Of a stretch of DNA of 64,000 nt, positions 24,716 through 34,071 are shown piece after piece; positions within the stretch are counted from its first letter, which is position 1; each line of letters begins with the position of its first letter. A program made the position numbers and the translations under genes. The notes beneath the pieces were generated by a model. That model was not told where the DNA came from. It worked only from the letters and a program-made list of their open reading frames with translations, and searched no databases. The DNA is from Euzebya tangerina (GTDB taxonomy: Bacteria; Actinomycetota; Nitriliruptoria; Euzebyales; Euzebyaceae): the NCBI RefSeq assembly GCF_003074135.1, contig NZ_PPDK01000001.1:1798001-1862000 (forward strand), written 5' to 3'.

Positions 24716-25606
24716 GTGTCTCGTCAGCCAGCCCTGATCCGCCTCAGCGCCGTCGTCGCCACCGCTCTGGCCGAGGACCTGGGGACCGGGTGGTCGGTCG
24801 ACGACGACCTCACCTCCGCGGCGACGGTGCCGCGCGACATCAGGGCAACGGCACACTTCGTCCCCCGTGAGGCCGGTGTCGTCGCCGGCCTCGACGCCAT
24901 CACCGAGACCTACGCGCAGGTGGACCCCGAGGTGACGGTGACCCGCTACGCCGGCGATGGCGACGAGGTCGTCCCCGGTGAGACCATCGTCACGATCCAC
25001 GGTCGGGCGCGCTCGGTCCTGGCCGGAGAGCGGACGGCCCTCAACCTGGTCACCCACCTCTCGGGCATCGCAACGACGACCCGGGAGTTGGTGGACGCCG
25101 TCGCGGGCACCGGGGCGATCGTCCGCGACACCCGGAAGACCCTGCCCGGCCTCCGATTGGTGCAGAAGCAGGCGGTCCTGGCCGGCTCCGGTGCCAACCA
25201 TCGGATGTCACTGGTCGACGAGTTGTTGGTCAAGGACAACCATGTGGCCGCGGCGGGTGGCATGGCGACGGCAGCGCGGGGAGCCCTCTCGGCCGCGCGC
25301 GGTCTGCCGGTGCAGATCGAGGTGGACTCGCTGGAGCAGTTGGACGTGGTGCTCGAGGCGGGGGCGGACCGGGTGATGCTGGACAACTTCTCCATCGAAG
25401 ACTCGGTCGAGGGCGTGCGGCGCTGCCGGGCGACAGGCCGGAAGGTGTTCGTGGAGGCCTCCGGCGGCATCACCCTCGAGACGATCGCGGAGATCGCCAG
25501 GACCGGCGTGGACTCGATTGCCGTTGGTGCACTGACTCACTCCTCCGGCGCGTTGGACATCGGCCTCGACATCCACCTCGACCTCCCACCGGGTGGGGAG
25601 GGCTAG
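24716..25606 (+). CDS. nadC: nicotinate-nucleotide pyrophosphorylase (carboxylating)
   Basis: NadC converts quinolinate and PRPP to nicotinate mononucleotide in de novo NAD synthesis. The 296-residue protein has AVVATALAEDLGTGW, RDTRKTLPGLRLVQKQAVL with the quinolinate-binding residues, ANHRMSLVDELLVKDNH, and VFVEASGGITLETIAEIART with the phosphate-binding end. GTG at 24716 follows the panD stop by nine bases. No nadA or nadB is in the window. Confidence 0.95.
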   Translation: MSRQPALIRLSAVVATALAEDLGTGWSVDDDLTSAATVPRDIRATAHFVPREAGVVAGLDAITETYAQVDPEVTVTRYAGDGDEVVPGETIVTIHGRARSVLAGERTALNLVTHLSGIATTTRELVDAVAGTGAIVRDTRKTLPGLRLVQKQAVLAGSGANHRMSLVDELLVKDNHVAAAGGMATAARGALSAARGLPVQIEVDSLEQLDVVLEAGADRVMLDNFSIEDSVEGVRRCRATGRKVFVEASGGITLETIAEIARTGVDSIAVGALTHSSGALDIGLDIHLDLPPGGEG

Positions 25607-25610
25607 CGTC

Positions 25611-26393
25611 GTGCTGTTGGCCGTCGACGTGGGCAACTCCACCACGGTGATCGGGGTGTTCGAGGGCGATGATCTGGTTGAGCACTGGCGGGTCTCGACG
25701 GAGGCGGCCCGGACAGCCGATGAGTGGGCGCTGATCTTCCAGGGCTTCATGGCCTTCCAGAACCTGTCCTTCTCCAAGAACGTCCATGGTGTGGTGCTCT
25801 CCTCGGTGGTCCCGATCGTGACCGAGCGGCTGGTCGAGATGACCCGCAAGTACTTCCACTTCCCACCCGTGGTCGTGCGGCCCGGGACCAAGACGGGGTT
25901 CAGCATCAACATCGACAACCCACGAGAGGTCGGAGCCGACCGGCTGGTCAACGCCATCGCGGCGCACCACAAGTTCGGTGGCCCTGGTGTGGTGGTCGAC
26001 TTCGGGACCTCCACCAACTTCGACGTCTACACCGCCAAGGGGGCGTTCATCGGCGGGGCGATCGCCCCCGGCGTGATGATGTCGATGGAGGCTCTCAGCG
26101 CGCGGGGGGCGCAGCTGCCGAAGTTCGAGCTGCGGGCGCCACGGTCCGCGGTGGGGCGCAATACCATCGAGGCGATGCAGTCGGGTGCGGTCTTCGGGTT
26201 CGCCGGGCAGGTGGATCGGATCGTCGAGCGGATCGTCGAGTCCTTGGTGACCGAGGGGCACGGCAACCCCAACGTCGTCGCAACCGGGGGCCTGGCGGAT
26301 GCCATCGTCGAGGAGTGCTCGACCATCGCCCACCACGAGCCGTGGCTGACGCTGGACGGCCTGCGGATCATCTGGGACCGCAACACCGGCTGA
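25611..26393 (+). CDS. coaX: type III pantothenate kinase
   Basis: CoaX phosphorylates pantothenate, the first step from pantothenate to CoA, and is resistant to CoA feedback in this family. The 260-residue protein has the ASKHA-fold phosphate loop LLAVDVGNSTTVIGVF at its very start, GADRLVNAIAAH, and VVVDFGTSTNFDVYTAKGAF. I chose GTG at 25611, which gives the usual family start, with GGGAGG nine bases upstream; a GTG at 25593 would overlap nadC. It completes panC-panD-nadC-coaX. Confidence 0.94.
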   Translation: MLLAVDVGNSTTVIGVFEGDDLVEHWRVSTEAARTADEWALIFQGFMAFQNLSFSKNVHGVVLSSVVPIVTERLVEMTRKYFHFPPVVVRPGTKTGFSINIDNPREVGADRLVNAIAAHHKFGGPGVVVDFGTSTNFDVYTAKGAFIGGAIAPGVMMSMEALSARGAQLPKFELRAPRSAVGRNTIEAMQSGAVFGFAGQVDRIVERIVESLVTEGHGNPNVVATGGLADAIVEECSTIAHHEPWLTLDGLRIIWDRNTG

Positions 26394-26437
26394 GAGCCTC
26401 TCAGCCCGGAGTGCCGATCAACGGAGGAGCTACCGAT

Positions 26438-27745
26438 ATGACCGCCGTCCCCGACATTGCTGGGATCGTCGACCGAGTCAGAGCCGGACAGCAGTCAGGG
26501 ATGCTTCACGGCCTGGATGCGCGCCGCGACCAGCTGAAGGCACTGCGCCGCATGCTGGTAGAGCGCGACGACGAGTTGGCCGCAGCCCTGGGGGTCGACC
26601 TCGGCAAGCCCCCGATCGAGGCGTACACGGCCGAGATCGTGTTCACGATCAACGAGATCGATCATGCACTGGAGCACATCGAGGCGTGGTCACGCCCGGA
26701 GAAGGTCGCACTGCCGTTGGCTGTCCGCCCCGGCGCCGGGCGCATCCGCCCGGAACCGCTGGGGACCGCCTGCATCATCGCGCCGTGGAACTACCCGGTG
26801 CAGTTGCTCCTCGCCCCTGCCGTCCCCGCACTTGCGGCTGGGAATGCGGTCGTCCTCAAGCCCTCCGAGGTTGCGCCGGCCGTGGCCGAACTCCTCGAGC
26901 GGCTGATCGGGGAGTACCTCGATCCCCAGGTCGTCGGGGTGGTGACCGGTGCCGTGGACGAGACGACGGAGCTCCTCGCCCAGCGCTTCGACCACATCTT
27001 CTACACGGGGAACGGGACCGTCGGCCGCATCGTGATGAAGGCGGCCGCTGAGCACCTGACACCCGTCACCTTGGAGCTCGGCGGGAAGAGCCCGGCCATC
27101 GTCGCCGCCGACGCGAACATCGACGTCACGGCGCGCCGCATCGTCTGGAGCAAGTTCCTCAACGCCGGTCAGACCTGTGTGGCACCTGACTACGTCCTGG
27201 TGGAGCAGTCAGCGGAGCAGCCACTCGTGGCGGCCATGGCTCGGACGGTCACCGACTTCTACGGATCGGACCCCGCCGCGTCCTCGGACTACGCGCGGAT
27301 CATCAACGAGCGACATCATGACCGGCTGACCGGGCTGCTCGATGGCGGTGGGTACGCCGAGACCGCCGTTGGAGGGGAGCAGGATCGCGACTCGCGGTAT
27401 CTGGCCCCGACGATCCTCACGGGTGTGAAACCGGACGCGCCGGTCATGGCCGAGGAGATCTTCGGCCCGATCCTGCCAGTGCTGGCGGTGGCGTCAGTCG
27501 ATGAGGCCATCGACTTCGTGAACGAGCGCGACAGGCCACTGGCCCTGTATGCCTTCGGCGATGACAAGGCCACGCTCGGGCGGATCGTTGAGCACACCTC
27601 CTCGGGCGGGGCGGTGTTGAACCACGCCATCATGCACCTCGCGGTCCACGAACTGCCCTTCGGAGGGGTGGGGGCCAGTGGCATGGGCGCCTATCACGGG
27701 AAGGCCGGCTTCGACGTCTTTCAGTCACCGCAAGCCGATTCTTGA
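26438..27745 (+). CDS. aldehyde dehydrogenase, C-terminus lost by frameshift
   Basis: This NAD(P)-dependent aldehyde dehydrogenase oxidises an aldehyde to its acid. The 435-residue frame has the IIAPWNYPVQLLLAPAVPAL cofactor segment, VTLELGGKSPAIV with the general-base Glu, and NAGQTCVAPDYVLV with the catalytic Cys. The ATG at 26438 has GGAGGA eight bases upstream. The frame ends FDVFQSPQADS, but the family's real end continues in the +1 frame to 27827. One extra T in TTT at 27719-27721 explains the break. The active site is intact, but the C-terminal strand needed for dimer contacts is missing. Confidence 0.85.
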   Translation: MTAVPDIAGIVDRVRAGQQSGMLHGLDARRDQLKALRRMLVERDDELAAALGVDLGKPPIEAYTAEIVFTINEIDHALEHIEAWSRPEKVALPLAVRPGAGRIRPEPLGTACIIAPWNYPVQLLLAPAVPALAAGNAVVLKPSEVAPAVAELLERLIGEYLDPQVVGVVTGAVDETTELLAQRFDHIFYTGNGTVGRIVMKAAAEHLTPVTLELGGKSPAIVAADANIDVTARRIVWSKFLNAGQTCVAPDYVLVEQSAEQPLVAAMARTVTDFYGSDPAASSDYARIINERHHDRLTGLLDGGGYAETAVGGEQDRDSRYLAPTILTGVKPDAPVMAEEIFGPILPVLAVASVDEAIDFVNERDRPLALYAFGDDKATLGRIVEHTSSGGAVLNHAIMHLAVHELPFGGVGASGMGAYHGKAGFDVFQSPQADS

Positions 27746-27827
27746 CAAGCCGACCTGGCCGGACCTGCCACTGGCCTATCCGCCGTACACCGACTTCAAG
27801 CAGTGGGCGATCCGCAAGGTCATGTGA
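27719..27827 (+). other. out-of-frame C-terminal segment of the aldehyde dehydrogenase
   Basis: Reading from 27720 gives FSHRKPILDKPTWPDLPLA, then YPPYTDFKQWAIRKVM and a stop at 27825-27827. This is the expected end of class 3 aldehyde dehydrogenases. Joined to the upstream frame it would restore a protein of about 462 residues. Confidence 0.85.
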
Positions 27828-27851
27828 CGCCTGCGGACAGTTGGTAGGCGT
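27827..27851. terminator. weak hairpin between converging genes
   Basis: ACGCCT pairs with AGGCGT across 13 bases, directly after the restored aldehyde dehydrogenase stop. There is no T-tract, so its role as a terminator is uncertain. Confidence 0.25.
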
Positions 27852-27859
27852 GGCCGGAG

Positions 27860-28321
27860 CTACCCGGGAACGGAGATGACGTCGCTCAGGACGTCCGGTT
27901 CCTCTGGCCGCCGCAGGCGAAGGCGTACCAGACCGGTCACCGGCACGGTGAAGCCGCCGGCGGCATCGAGGTCGACCTGATGGGTGGTCCCACCGATCTC
28001 CTCCACGACGACATCGGCGTCGATGGGCGCCACGCGTCCGTCCAATCGTCCGGGCGAGGGGACAACCGAGATCTGGGTGGGACCGTCCGTCCAGTGCAGC
28101 GCCGCCTCATCGTCGATGGTGGCGGAGGAGCGTACGGCGGCGAACTCCTGCTGGCTCCACTCGGCGAGGATGGCCTCTGGGTCACGGAGTGCGAACAGGG
28201 CCTTCGCCCCCTCCACGGTCGCTTGGATGGGTTCGCGTGCGAAGTGTGCGCGCAGACGACTCACGGCCTGGGCTTCCTCGGCCGTGGTCTCGACGTGTGG
28301 GGCGTCATCGTGTGTGCTCAC
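27860..28321 (-). CDS. unknown beta-rich small protein linked to ECF sigma and CHAT protease
   Basis: I do not recognise a named family for this 153-residue protein. It has no signal peptide or membrane helix. The first half is helical (AEEAQAVSRLRAHFAREP); the second half is beta-rich, with LDGRVAPIDADVVVEEIG and VDLDAAGGFTVPVTGLVRLR, which looks like a single transthyretin or carboxypeptidase-regulatory-like repeat. The GTG at 28321 has a good GGAGGA site. It follows the ECF sigma gene by 45 bases and belongs to the same minus-strand run as the CHAT gene, so it may be a regulator or substrate of the module. That is inference. Confidence 0.6.
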   Translation of the reverse strand: MSTHDDAPHVETTAEEAQAVSRLRAHFAREPIQATVEGAKALFALRDPEAILAEWSQQEFAAVRSSATIDDEAALHWTDGPTQISVVPSPGRLDGRVAPIDADVVVEEIGGTTHQVDLDAAGGFTVPVTGLVRLRLRRPEEPDVLSDVISVPG

Positions 28322-28366
28322 CGTTCCTCCTTCCCGCCGGAGAGTGATGACTGAAGGCGTTTGATA

Positions 28367-28930
28367 CTAGGCCGCCTCCAGTTTTCTCAACTCGGCCGTC
28401 AGGGCTGCCAGACAGCGGCCGCGGGTCGGCCCGATCCAGCCGAGCGGGCGTCCCAGGGTGGCGGCGATCTCGGCGTAGGACAGCTCGGCGGCGAACAGCA
28501 GGGTGAGCAGTTCACGGCAGGCCTCACCCAGGCGTCTGAACGCCCGCCGGATGGCCGAGTCCTCCTCCTCCGCGAGGATGACGTTCTCGGGCTCCCGCTC
28601 GGGGAGATCCATCGACTGCAGCAGGTCGTCGATGACCGGCGTCGGCCGGCGTTTGGTGAGCTCGCTGCGAGCCGTGTTGCGGGCCACGATGGCCAGCCAC
28701 CCCTTGATCTTCTCCGGGTCACGGATGGTGTCCAGGCGGGAGAGGAGGCGCATCCACACGATCTGCGAGACGTCGGTCGCCAGGTCCGGGTCGGCGCCGA
28801 CGGCGCGGGCTGAGTGGTAGACCAGCCGGCCGTATCGGTCGACAAGCTGGTTCCAGGCGGCTTGGTCGCCCGCGGCGGCGCCCTTCAACAGGTCGGCGTC
28901 GGTGTCGTTCTGGAAGGGGCCGTCGGGCAT
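28367..28930 (-). CDS. ECF RNA polymerase sigma factor
   Basis: The 187-residue protein has sigma region 2 (DQAAWNQLVDRYGRLVYHSA, then DLATDVSQIVWMRLLSRLDT, KGWLAIVARNTARSELTK) and region 4 (CRELLTLLFAAELSYAEIAA with helix-turn-helix TLGRPLGWIGPTRGRCLAAL). It directs RNA polymerase to its own promoter class. I chose the ATG at 28930 because TACGAT ends seven bases upstream; an ATG at 28939 would overlap that box. No anti-sigma with a membrane helix is next to it; the small gene downstream or the CHAT protein upstream may control it. Confidence 0.88.
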   Translation of the reverse strand: MPDGPFQNDTDADLLKGAAAGDQAAWNQLVDRYGRLVYHSARAVGADPDLATDVSQIVWMRLLSRLDTIRDPEKIKGWLAIVARNTARSELTKRRPTPVIDDLLQSMDLPEREPENVILAEEEDSAIRRAFRRLGEACRELLTLLFAAELSYAEIAATLGRPLGWIGPTRGRCLAALTAELRKLEAA

Positions 28931-28937
28931 GGCCGAC

Positions 28938-28943
28938 ATCGTA
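28938..28943 (-). promoter_or_regulatory. -10 box TACGAT for the ECF sigma gene
   Basis: TACGAT ends seven bases before the ATG at 28930, so the sigma gene can be transcribed apart from the CHAT gene. Confidence 0.45.
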
Positions 28944-28955
28944 GGGGTCGAGCGG

Positions 28956-31499
28956 TCAGTGGTTGCGCTGGATCAGCGGTCCCACGACCGAGAGCGTCTG
29001 GGCGACCGCATCGTCGCCGTCGAGTTGGATTCGGTGCAGTGCCGTCTCCGGGGCCTCGCCCGCCAGCAGCCCAGCGTGGAGCGCGGTCATCGTGGCGACC
29101 GTGCGGTCATCGTCGGGCAGCACGCAACGGGGTGCCACCACGGCGGTGGAACCGGCCGTCAGCCACGTGGCGACCAGGCCGAGGGTCTGGCCCGTCGCCG
29201 GGCTGGTCTGGCGGCCGGCATCACAGGCGGCGGCGACGACGGTCCGTGGGGGCTGACTGAGCTGCTCGATCTCGTAGCCGACCAGGGTGCCGCCCGAGAG
29301 GGCGTAGGAGGAGAGGAGCGGGTTCTCGCGATCGAAGGTGCCGTGGGTGCACAGGTGCAGGACCTCCGCGCCGTGGCTTGCGGTGACCACATCGGCGGGG
29401 GTGGCCGCAGCACCCTCCAGAACCCGGCTGTCGCCCGGACGGTCCGCCGCCACCAGCGTGTGGAGGACCTCGGCCTCGTGTGGTGCAGACGTCAGTCCAG
29501 GCCCAGCCACGATCACCCAGCGCGCGTCGGCGTCGGCCAGGCTCGGCGGCGGACTGGGCTGGGGTCGTGGCCGGAGGTCCAGTGTGATTCTGGTCGACCC
29601 GGACAGCAGGTTGGTCCAGGGCACCTCCAGTAGTCGGCCGACGGGGAGGACGACGGTGGGCCGGTCGTCGAGTTGGCGGAGCATCGGCAGGTGGTCCCGC
29701 ACAACCCGCAGGGCGGCGTCGACCGCGCTCGAGTCATGTGACTCGGCGAACATGGCCTGGCTGAGCTGGAGGTGCCAGCGACGAGTGGCGTCCATGACCG
29801 GTGCCGCGGGCGTCGGCTCCAGCAGGCTGATCTGGCCGTCGTCGAGACGGAGGCCGTGGAGCAGGCCGCGGTGCTCCCACAGGGCCAGCAGACGGCGGCT
29901 GCCTAGCGCCGCCTGGACCTCCTCCGTCGTGGTGATCTCGGGCGTGTCGTCGAGGCCGTTCGACGTGCCACGGGCACGATGTCGGCGGAGCACCCGGCGC
30001 CACTCGTCGGTGTCGGTGGCCCCCCGCTGCAAGGCTGTCCGCAGCTCGATGGACACCGGGTCCTCGGACTGCACCGGCGTCGAACGCAGGCCACCTCCCG
30101 TGGTCAGGATCAACAGATCGAGCATCCCGCGCGCGTCCTGCCGCTCGAGCAGGCTTTGTGCGCCGAGGGCCCAGAGTCGCTCGAACTGCTTGGCCATGCC
30201 GGTCCGGACCTCGAGGGAGGCTGATCGCGCCTGCCGGCTTCGCAGGGTGAGGAGTCCCTCCCGCACGTGCGCGATGGTCCGCTGGGGGTTGCCGCTTCTG
30301 CCGCTGGCCACGGCCTGTGCGATGGCGCGGCGAGGGTCACCGGAGGACAGCTGGAGGAGCCGGTCCAGGGCGCCGTCGGTCAGCGTCGAAGGGGCATTGA
30401 TCGTGGCCAGCAGCAGATCGGCGTCGGCCGCGATGTCCCCGGCGTCGTCCTGATGGAGGCTGAGCGCCAACTCCGCAATCCGAGCGGCGTCTTCGGCGGT
30501 CAGCGCCGTCGCGTCGGCATCGGCCAACTCGAAGCCGCGAACCTCGGCTATGCGAGCCCAGAGGCTTCGGCCCTGATCGCGGAACTCGGCCGCGGCGACG
30601 TCGATGACCCGCCTGGCGGTATCCGTCTGTTCCGAGCGGCCGAGTGCGCGGCCGAGCGCCAGGAGGGCTTCCGCACGGTCGGCATCAGCGCCTCCAGCAA
30701 CCAGACTGGGCAGGGCCGACGTCACCTCCTCCACGGCCTCTGCGCTGAGGCCGGCCGCGAGCAGCGCCTCCGCGCGGTCCAGAACGGCCTCGGTGAAGGG
30801 CTCGCCCAGCGTCTTGAGCTCTTGGGCGGCAAGTGCGAGGTTGTCGAGGGCGACCACGAGTTCGCCTGCTCGAGCCGCCGCACGGCCGAGGTTGCACCGA
30901 GACGAGGCAACCATGGTCGGAAGGTCCAGCTCGGCGTACAACGACAGCGCCAACCCGAACCGCAGCATCGCGGTCTGCGCCTCCCCCGACGCAATCTCCG
31001 CCAGTCCGAGTCCCGTCAGCGAATGCGCCTCGCCGAGTTGATCGCCCGAACGCCTGAACGACGCGAGAGCCGCGGTATACCGCAGTTTCGCCTCGGCGAG
31101 TCTTCCCTGGTGTTCGAGGACGGTCGCCATCTGGGCCTGGACGCGCGCCTCGAGTGCGGGCGACGGTGAGAGCCGCTCCAGCAACTCGGCGGCGGCAGCC
31201 AGCTTGCCCTGAAAGGCCAGCACGCCAGCGTGGGTCAGTTGTGCTCTGGTGTGATCGTCGGAGCCCGGTTCGAACGCGTCGACCGCCCGTGCGATCCAGT
31301 ACTTGGCCTCACTCAGGTGCTTGAGATGCCGCTCCGCCAGTGCCAACGCCCACGCGGTGAGCGCCTGGTCGTGGTCTAGGCCCTCACCGTCGCTCCCGGC
31401 GAGCCGGTTGCGAGCGTGGGCCGCCACGGCGGCCGGATCGGCGTCGGCCTGCTTGACAAGCTCGCGCGGGCTCGCCGAGGCTAGCGGCGACGTGGTCAA
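28956..31499 (-). CDS. TPR-CHAT caspase-like protease
   Basis: The 847-residue protein starts with about 450 residues of paired helices typical of TPR repeats (for example GDQLGEAHSLTGLGLAEIAS, then LRFGLALSLYAELDLPTM) and ends in a CHAT domain. The catalytic histidine is His719 in LHLCTHGTF and the cysteine is Cys759 in VVAAACDAG, with the usual 40-residue spacing and the following WLTAGSTAVVAPRCVLPDDD. CHAT proteases are caspase relatives that cleave partner proteins, often in defence or programmed-death settings, with TPRs as sensors. The start is a TTG at 31499 without a good ribosome site. No signal peptide is present, so it is cytosolic. It heads the run CHAT-ECF-small protein and diverges from the S8 protease. 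Confidence 0.87.
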   Translation of the reverse strand: MTTSPLASASPRELVKQADADPAAVAAHARNRLAGSDGEGLDHDQALTAWALALAERHLKHLSEAKYWIARAVDAFEPGSDDHTRAQLTHAGVLAFQGKLAAAAELLERLSPSPALEARVQAQMATVLEHQGRLAEAKLRYTAALASFRRSGDQLGEAHSLTGLGLAEIASGEAQTAMLRFGLALSLYAELDLPTMVASSRCNLGRAAARAGELVVALDNLALAAQELKTLGEPFTEAVLDRAEALLAAGLSAEAVEEVTSALPSLVAGGADADRAEALLALGRALGRSEQTDTARRVIDVAAAEFRDQGRSLWARIAEVRGFELADADATALTAEDAARIAELALSLHQDDAGDIAADADLLLATINAPSTLTDGALDRLLQLSSGDPRRAIAQAVASGRSGNPQRTIAHVREGLLTLRSRQARSASLEVRTGMAKQFERLWALGAQSLLERQDARGMLDLLILTTGGGLRSTPVQSEDPVSIELRTALQRGATDTDEWRRVLRRHRARGTSNGLDDTPEITTTEEVQAALGSRRLLALWEHRGLLHGLRLDDGQISLLEPTPAAPVMDATRRWHLQLSQAMFAESHDSSAVDAALRVVRDHLPMLRQLDDRPTVVLPVGRLLEVPWTNLLSGSTRITLDLRPRPQPSPPPSLADADARWVIVAGPGLTSAPHEAEVLHTLVAADRPGDSRVLEGAAATPADVVTASHGAEVLHLCTHGTFDRENPLLSSYALSGGTLVGYEIEQLSQPPRTVVAAACDAGRQTSPATGQTLGLVATWLTAGSTAVVAPRCVLPDDDRTVATMTALHAGLLAGEAPETALHRIQLDGDDAVAQTLSVVGPLIQRNH

Positions 31500-31605
31500 T
31501 GTGCGGTCTGCTCGGTGAGGCGACGCAGGTTCGGCGCGCAGACACGTATCACTGCCACGGTCGGCATCGTCTCACGCTCGAGCTCATCTATCAAAGGTGT
31601 CTGTT

Positions 31606-34065
31606 GTGCTCCGCAAACTCCCCCAGGTCCTCATGCTCGCAGTTGTCGCGGCGCTGCTCTCCGTCGTTCCCGCCGTCTCGCAGGTGGGCGATGGCGGCGC
31701 TGATGGCGACCCCGCCGCCGCCACGGACTACGAGTTGGTCCAGGACGAGTTCGACGAGATCTACGACCAGGCCAACCCACCGATCAGCGAGGACGACGGG
31801 TTGATCCAGTGTCTGTACGACCCGGCCAGACTGCTGGCTGACAGCGACACGCTGCAGGCCGCCGAGAACGACCCCAACTCCAACTTCTCGCTGGACCAGT
31901 TCGGGTTGCGCCGAAGTGTCGCCCCGGTCATCGACGAGGGACTGGTGGAGGAGGCCACGTTCGGCGACCTCGGGATCACGGAGCTCGAGGTGGCCGCGCC
32001 CACAGGGGACGATCCCGTCGACCTCGCCCTGCAGCTCAGCGAGTTCGGGATCTTCGCCGCCCCCGACTACCAGATGTTCCCCACACCGCGGCACTACTTC
32101 CCGGGATCCTTCCCGGTCCCGCGGACCCCCTCGCCGGCGCTGTCCTACGCCGCACCGGACGGGGAGCACACCGTCCACGTCCTCGACACCGGCATCGACC
32201 TCGACCAGGGGTACGCCGTCAACGACGTGCTGGTCGGCGGCCACACCGACGATGACCCCGAAGGCGCCAGCGAGGACGATCCCCTCGTCGCGACCGCACC
32301 GCTGGACTACGTCGGCGGGCACGGCGCCTTCGTCGCCGGTGTCCTGGCCCAGCAGGCTCCCGGTATCGGTCTTCAGGTGCGCGCCGTCAGCCCGGCGTCC
32401 AGCGCTCCCTCCTTCTTCGAGAGCGACTTCATCAACGCAGCCGCAGGTGCGCGGGTCCGGCACGACTCCGATAACGACACGGGGCCGATGTTGACCAACC
32501 TGTCGCTGGGGGTCAGCAACTGCCACACCTTCGGAGACCTTGACGAGGCCGGCCAGTCCCTGCCCATCGGGACCTTCCGTGCCGTCACCCGGATCCTGCT
32601 GCGCGAGCCGGGAGATATGTACCTGGCCGCCGCCGGCAACAGCGGCGACGACCAGCAGATCACCTACCCGGCGGCGTTCTTCAAGCGCCCGTCGACTGCG
32701 GGCCTGGAGGCTGACCTGCTGGACCAGTTCGACACGCGGACGATCGAGTCGTTGGAGGGGCAGACGCTGGCCGTCGGCGCCTCCGACCACGGTCGCATCG
32801 CTGAGTACTCCACGCGCGGTGGTTGGGTCGACGTCTACGCCGAGGGGTGTCACGTCGCGGACTACCCGCGTGGGACGTTCGACTACCCGTCCGCCTCGGG
32901 CAACCCGTCGGAGTCTCGGGAGTTCACCACCGGCGCAGCCCAGTGGTGTGGCTCCAGCTTCGCGACGCCGCTGGTGGCCGGGCTGATCGCGAGTGCGTGG
33001 ATGGACGGCGTCGACTTCGCCACGGCCAAGGCCAATGTCCTCGCGCAGGCAACCGACGTCGATGGGTCCCTGATCCTCGGTGACCTGGCGTTTGCGCCCG
33101 GGGTGAATCAGGTGACGGATTCCTCCGCCGCGGATGCCATCGACACAGCGACCGACACCTGCCAGCTGCTCTTCCCCCGGCCGGACGAGGCTCGCTCCGT
33201 GCTTCTGGCACGGGTGGGCGTCTTCGCGGATGCGCTGGCGGGATCGCCGCTGGCGCGTGATGACTCGTGCATCCTGTTCACGCCCTCCGACACGCTGGAC
33301 AGCCGGACCGAGACCGAGATCGACCGTGTGCTCCCCGAGGGCGGGTTGGTCCGGATCCTGGGCGGTGAGGTGGCTGTCTCGGCGGAGATCGAGGCGCAAC
33401 TGCAGGAGACCTACTCCGTCGAGCGGTTCGGTGGCGTGACCCGGGTCCAGACGGCGACCGCCATCGCGGACGCGGTGCTGGCGGAGAACCCCGGTCAGAC
33501 CGAGGCGATGATCGCCTACGCTCGAGACTTCCCCGACGCGGTGACCGGCGGTGCGTACGGGGCGCAGACCGGCACACCGGTGCTGCTCAGCGACACCGAG
33601 GTGCTGCATCCGGACACCCGCCTGTGGCTGGAGGCCAACGAGATCACGACCGGCTACCTGCTCGGCGGGACGGCCGTCCTCGGGAACCAGGTGGAGGCGC
33701 AGGCTGGCCTCACCATCCTGAACAACGACCCGGTGGCTGGGCAGGTCCAGCGGGTGGCTGGCCCGAACCGGATGGGGACGGCGGCGGCCGTGGCGAGCCA
33801 GCTGTGGGGTCCGGTCAACGGTGGCTCGCCCGAGAACCTGGTCGTGCTCGACCTCGAGCGGCCCGACGCCTGGAACGTCGCGCTGTCCTCGGCACCGCTG
33901 TCGGCCCTGTGCGACGCACCGCAACTGGGTGTGCGAGCGGCGGGTACGCCGATCGAGACAGGGCAGTACCTGCTGGACCAGAGCTTCGGGCAGACCCCGA
34001 CGGTCCTCATGATGGGGCCGGCGCGGGACGACGGGCTCATCGCCTCGGCGGTCGACGTGCCCTAG
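31606..34065 (+). CDS. secreted S8 (subtilisin-like) protease with CWB2 cell-wall-binding repeats
   Basis: The 819-residue protein has a Sec-type signal peptide (VLMLAVVAALLSVVPAVS), then a subtilisin domain with the whole triad: Asp194 in HVLDTGID, His239 in GGHGAFVAGVL, Ser451 in GSSFATPLVAG, and the oxyanion Asn in AAAGNSGDD. From about residue 520 it carries three cell-wall-binding repeat 2 (PF04122) units, such as FGGVTRVQTATAIADAVLAE and YLLGGTAVLG. It therefore acts outside the cell, held to the wall. The GTG at 31606 has AAAGG eight bases upstream; 31597 is an alternative. It diverges from the CHAT gene across about 100 bases. Confidence 0.9.
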   Translation: MLRKLPQVLMLAVVAALLSVVPAVSQVGDGGADGDPAAATDYELVQDEFDEIYDQANPPISEDDGLIQCLYDPARLLADSDTLQAAENDPNSNFSLDQFGLRRSVAPVIDEGLVEEATFGDLGITELEVAAPTGDDPVDLALQLSEFGIFAAPDYQMFPTPRHYFPGSFPVPRTPSPALSYAAPDGEHTVHVLDTGIDLDQGYAVNDVLVGGHTDDDPEGASEDDPLVATAPLDYVGGHGAFVAGVLAQQAPGIGLQVRAVSPASSAPSFFESDFINAAAGARVRHDSDNDTGPMLTNLSLGVSNCHTFGDLDEAGQSLPIGTFRAVTRILLREPGDMYLAAAGNSGDDQQITYPAAFFKRPSTAGLEADLLDQFDTRTIESLEGQTLAVGASDHGRIAEYSTRGGWVDVYAEGCHVADYPRGTFDYPSASGNPSESREFTTGAAQWCGSSFATPLVAGLIASAWMDGVDFATAKANVLAQATDVDGSLILGDLAFAPGVNQVTDSSAADAIDTATDTCQLLFPRPDEARSVLLARVGVFADALAGSPLARDDSCILFTPSDTLDSRTETEIDRVLPEGGLVRILGGEVAVSAEIEAQLQETYSVERFGGVTRVQTATAIADAVLAENPGQTEAMIAYARDFPDAVTGGAYGAQTGTPVLLSDTEVLHPDTRLWLEANEITTGYLLGGTAVLGNQVEAQAGLTILNNDPVAGQVQRVAGPNRMGTAAAVASQLWGPVNGGSPENLVVLDLERPDAWNVALSSAPLSALCDAPQLGVRAAGTPIETGQYLLDQSFGQTPTVLMMGPARDDGLIASAVDVP

Positions 34066-34071
34066 CGCTGC

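Noticed and set aside
27716-27745. programmed frameshift in the aldehyde dehydrogenase
   Set aside because: There is no slippery heptamer or stimulating structure that I can see; the family does not use recoding. A simple insertion is more likely.
28956-31499. gasdermin or type III CRISPR (craspase) partner for the CHAT protease
   Set aside because: No gasdermin-like small protein with a hydrophobic N-terminus and no CRISPR genes or array are in the window.
31591-33924. 777-codon minus-strand open frame
   Set aside because: It is antisense to the S8 protease, whose triad and CWB2 repeats are clear; the translation is low-complexity Arg/Gly/Val.
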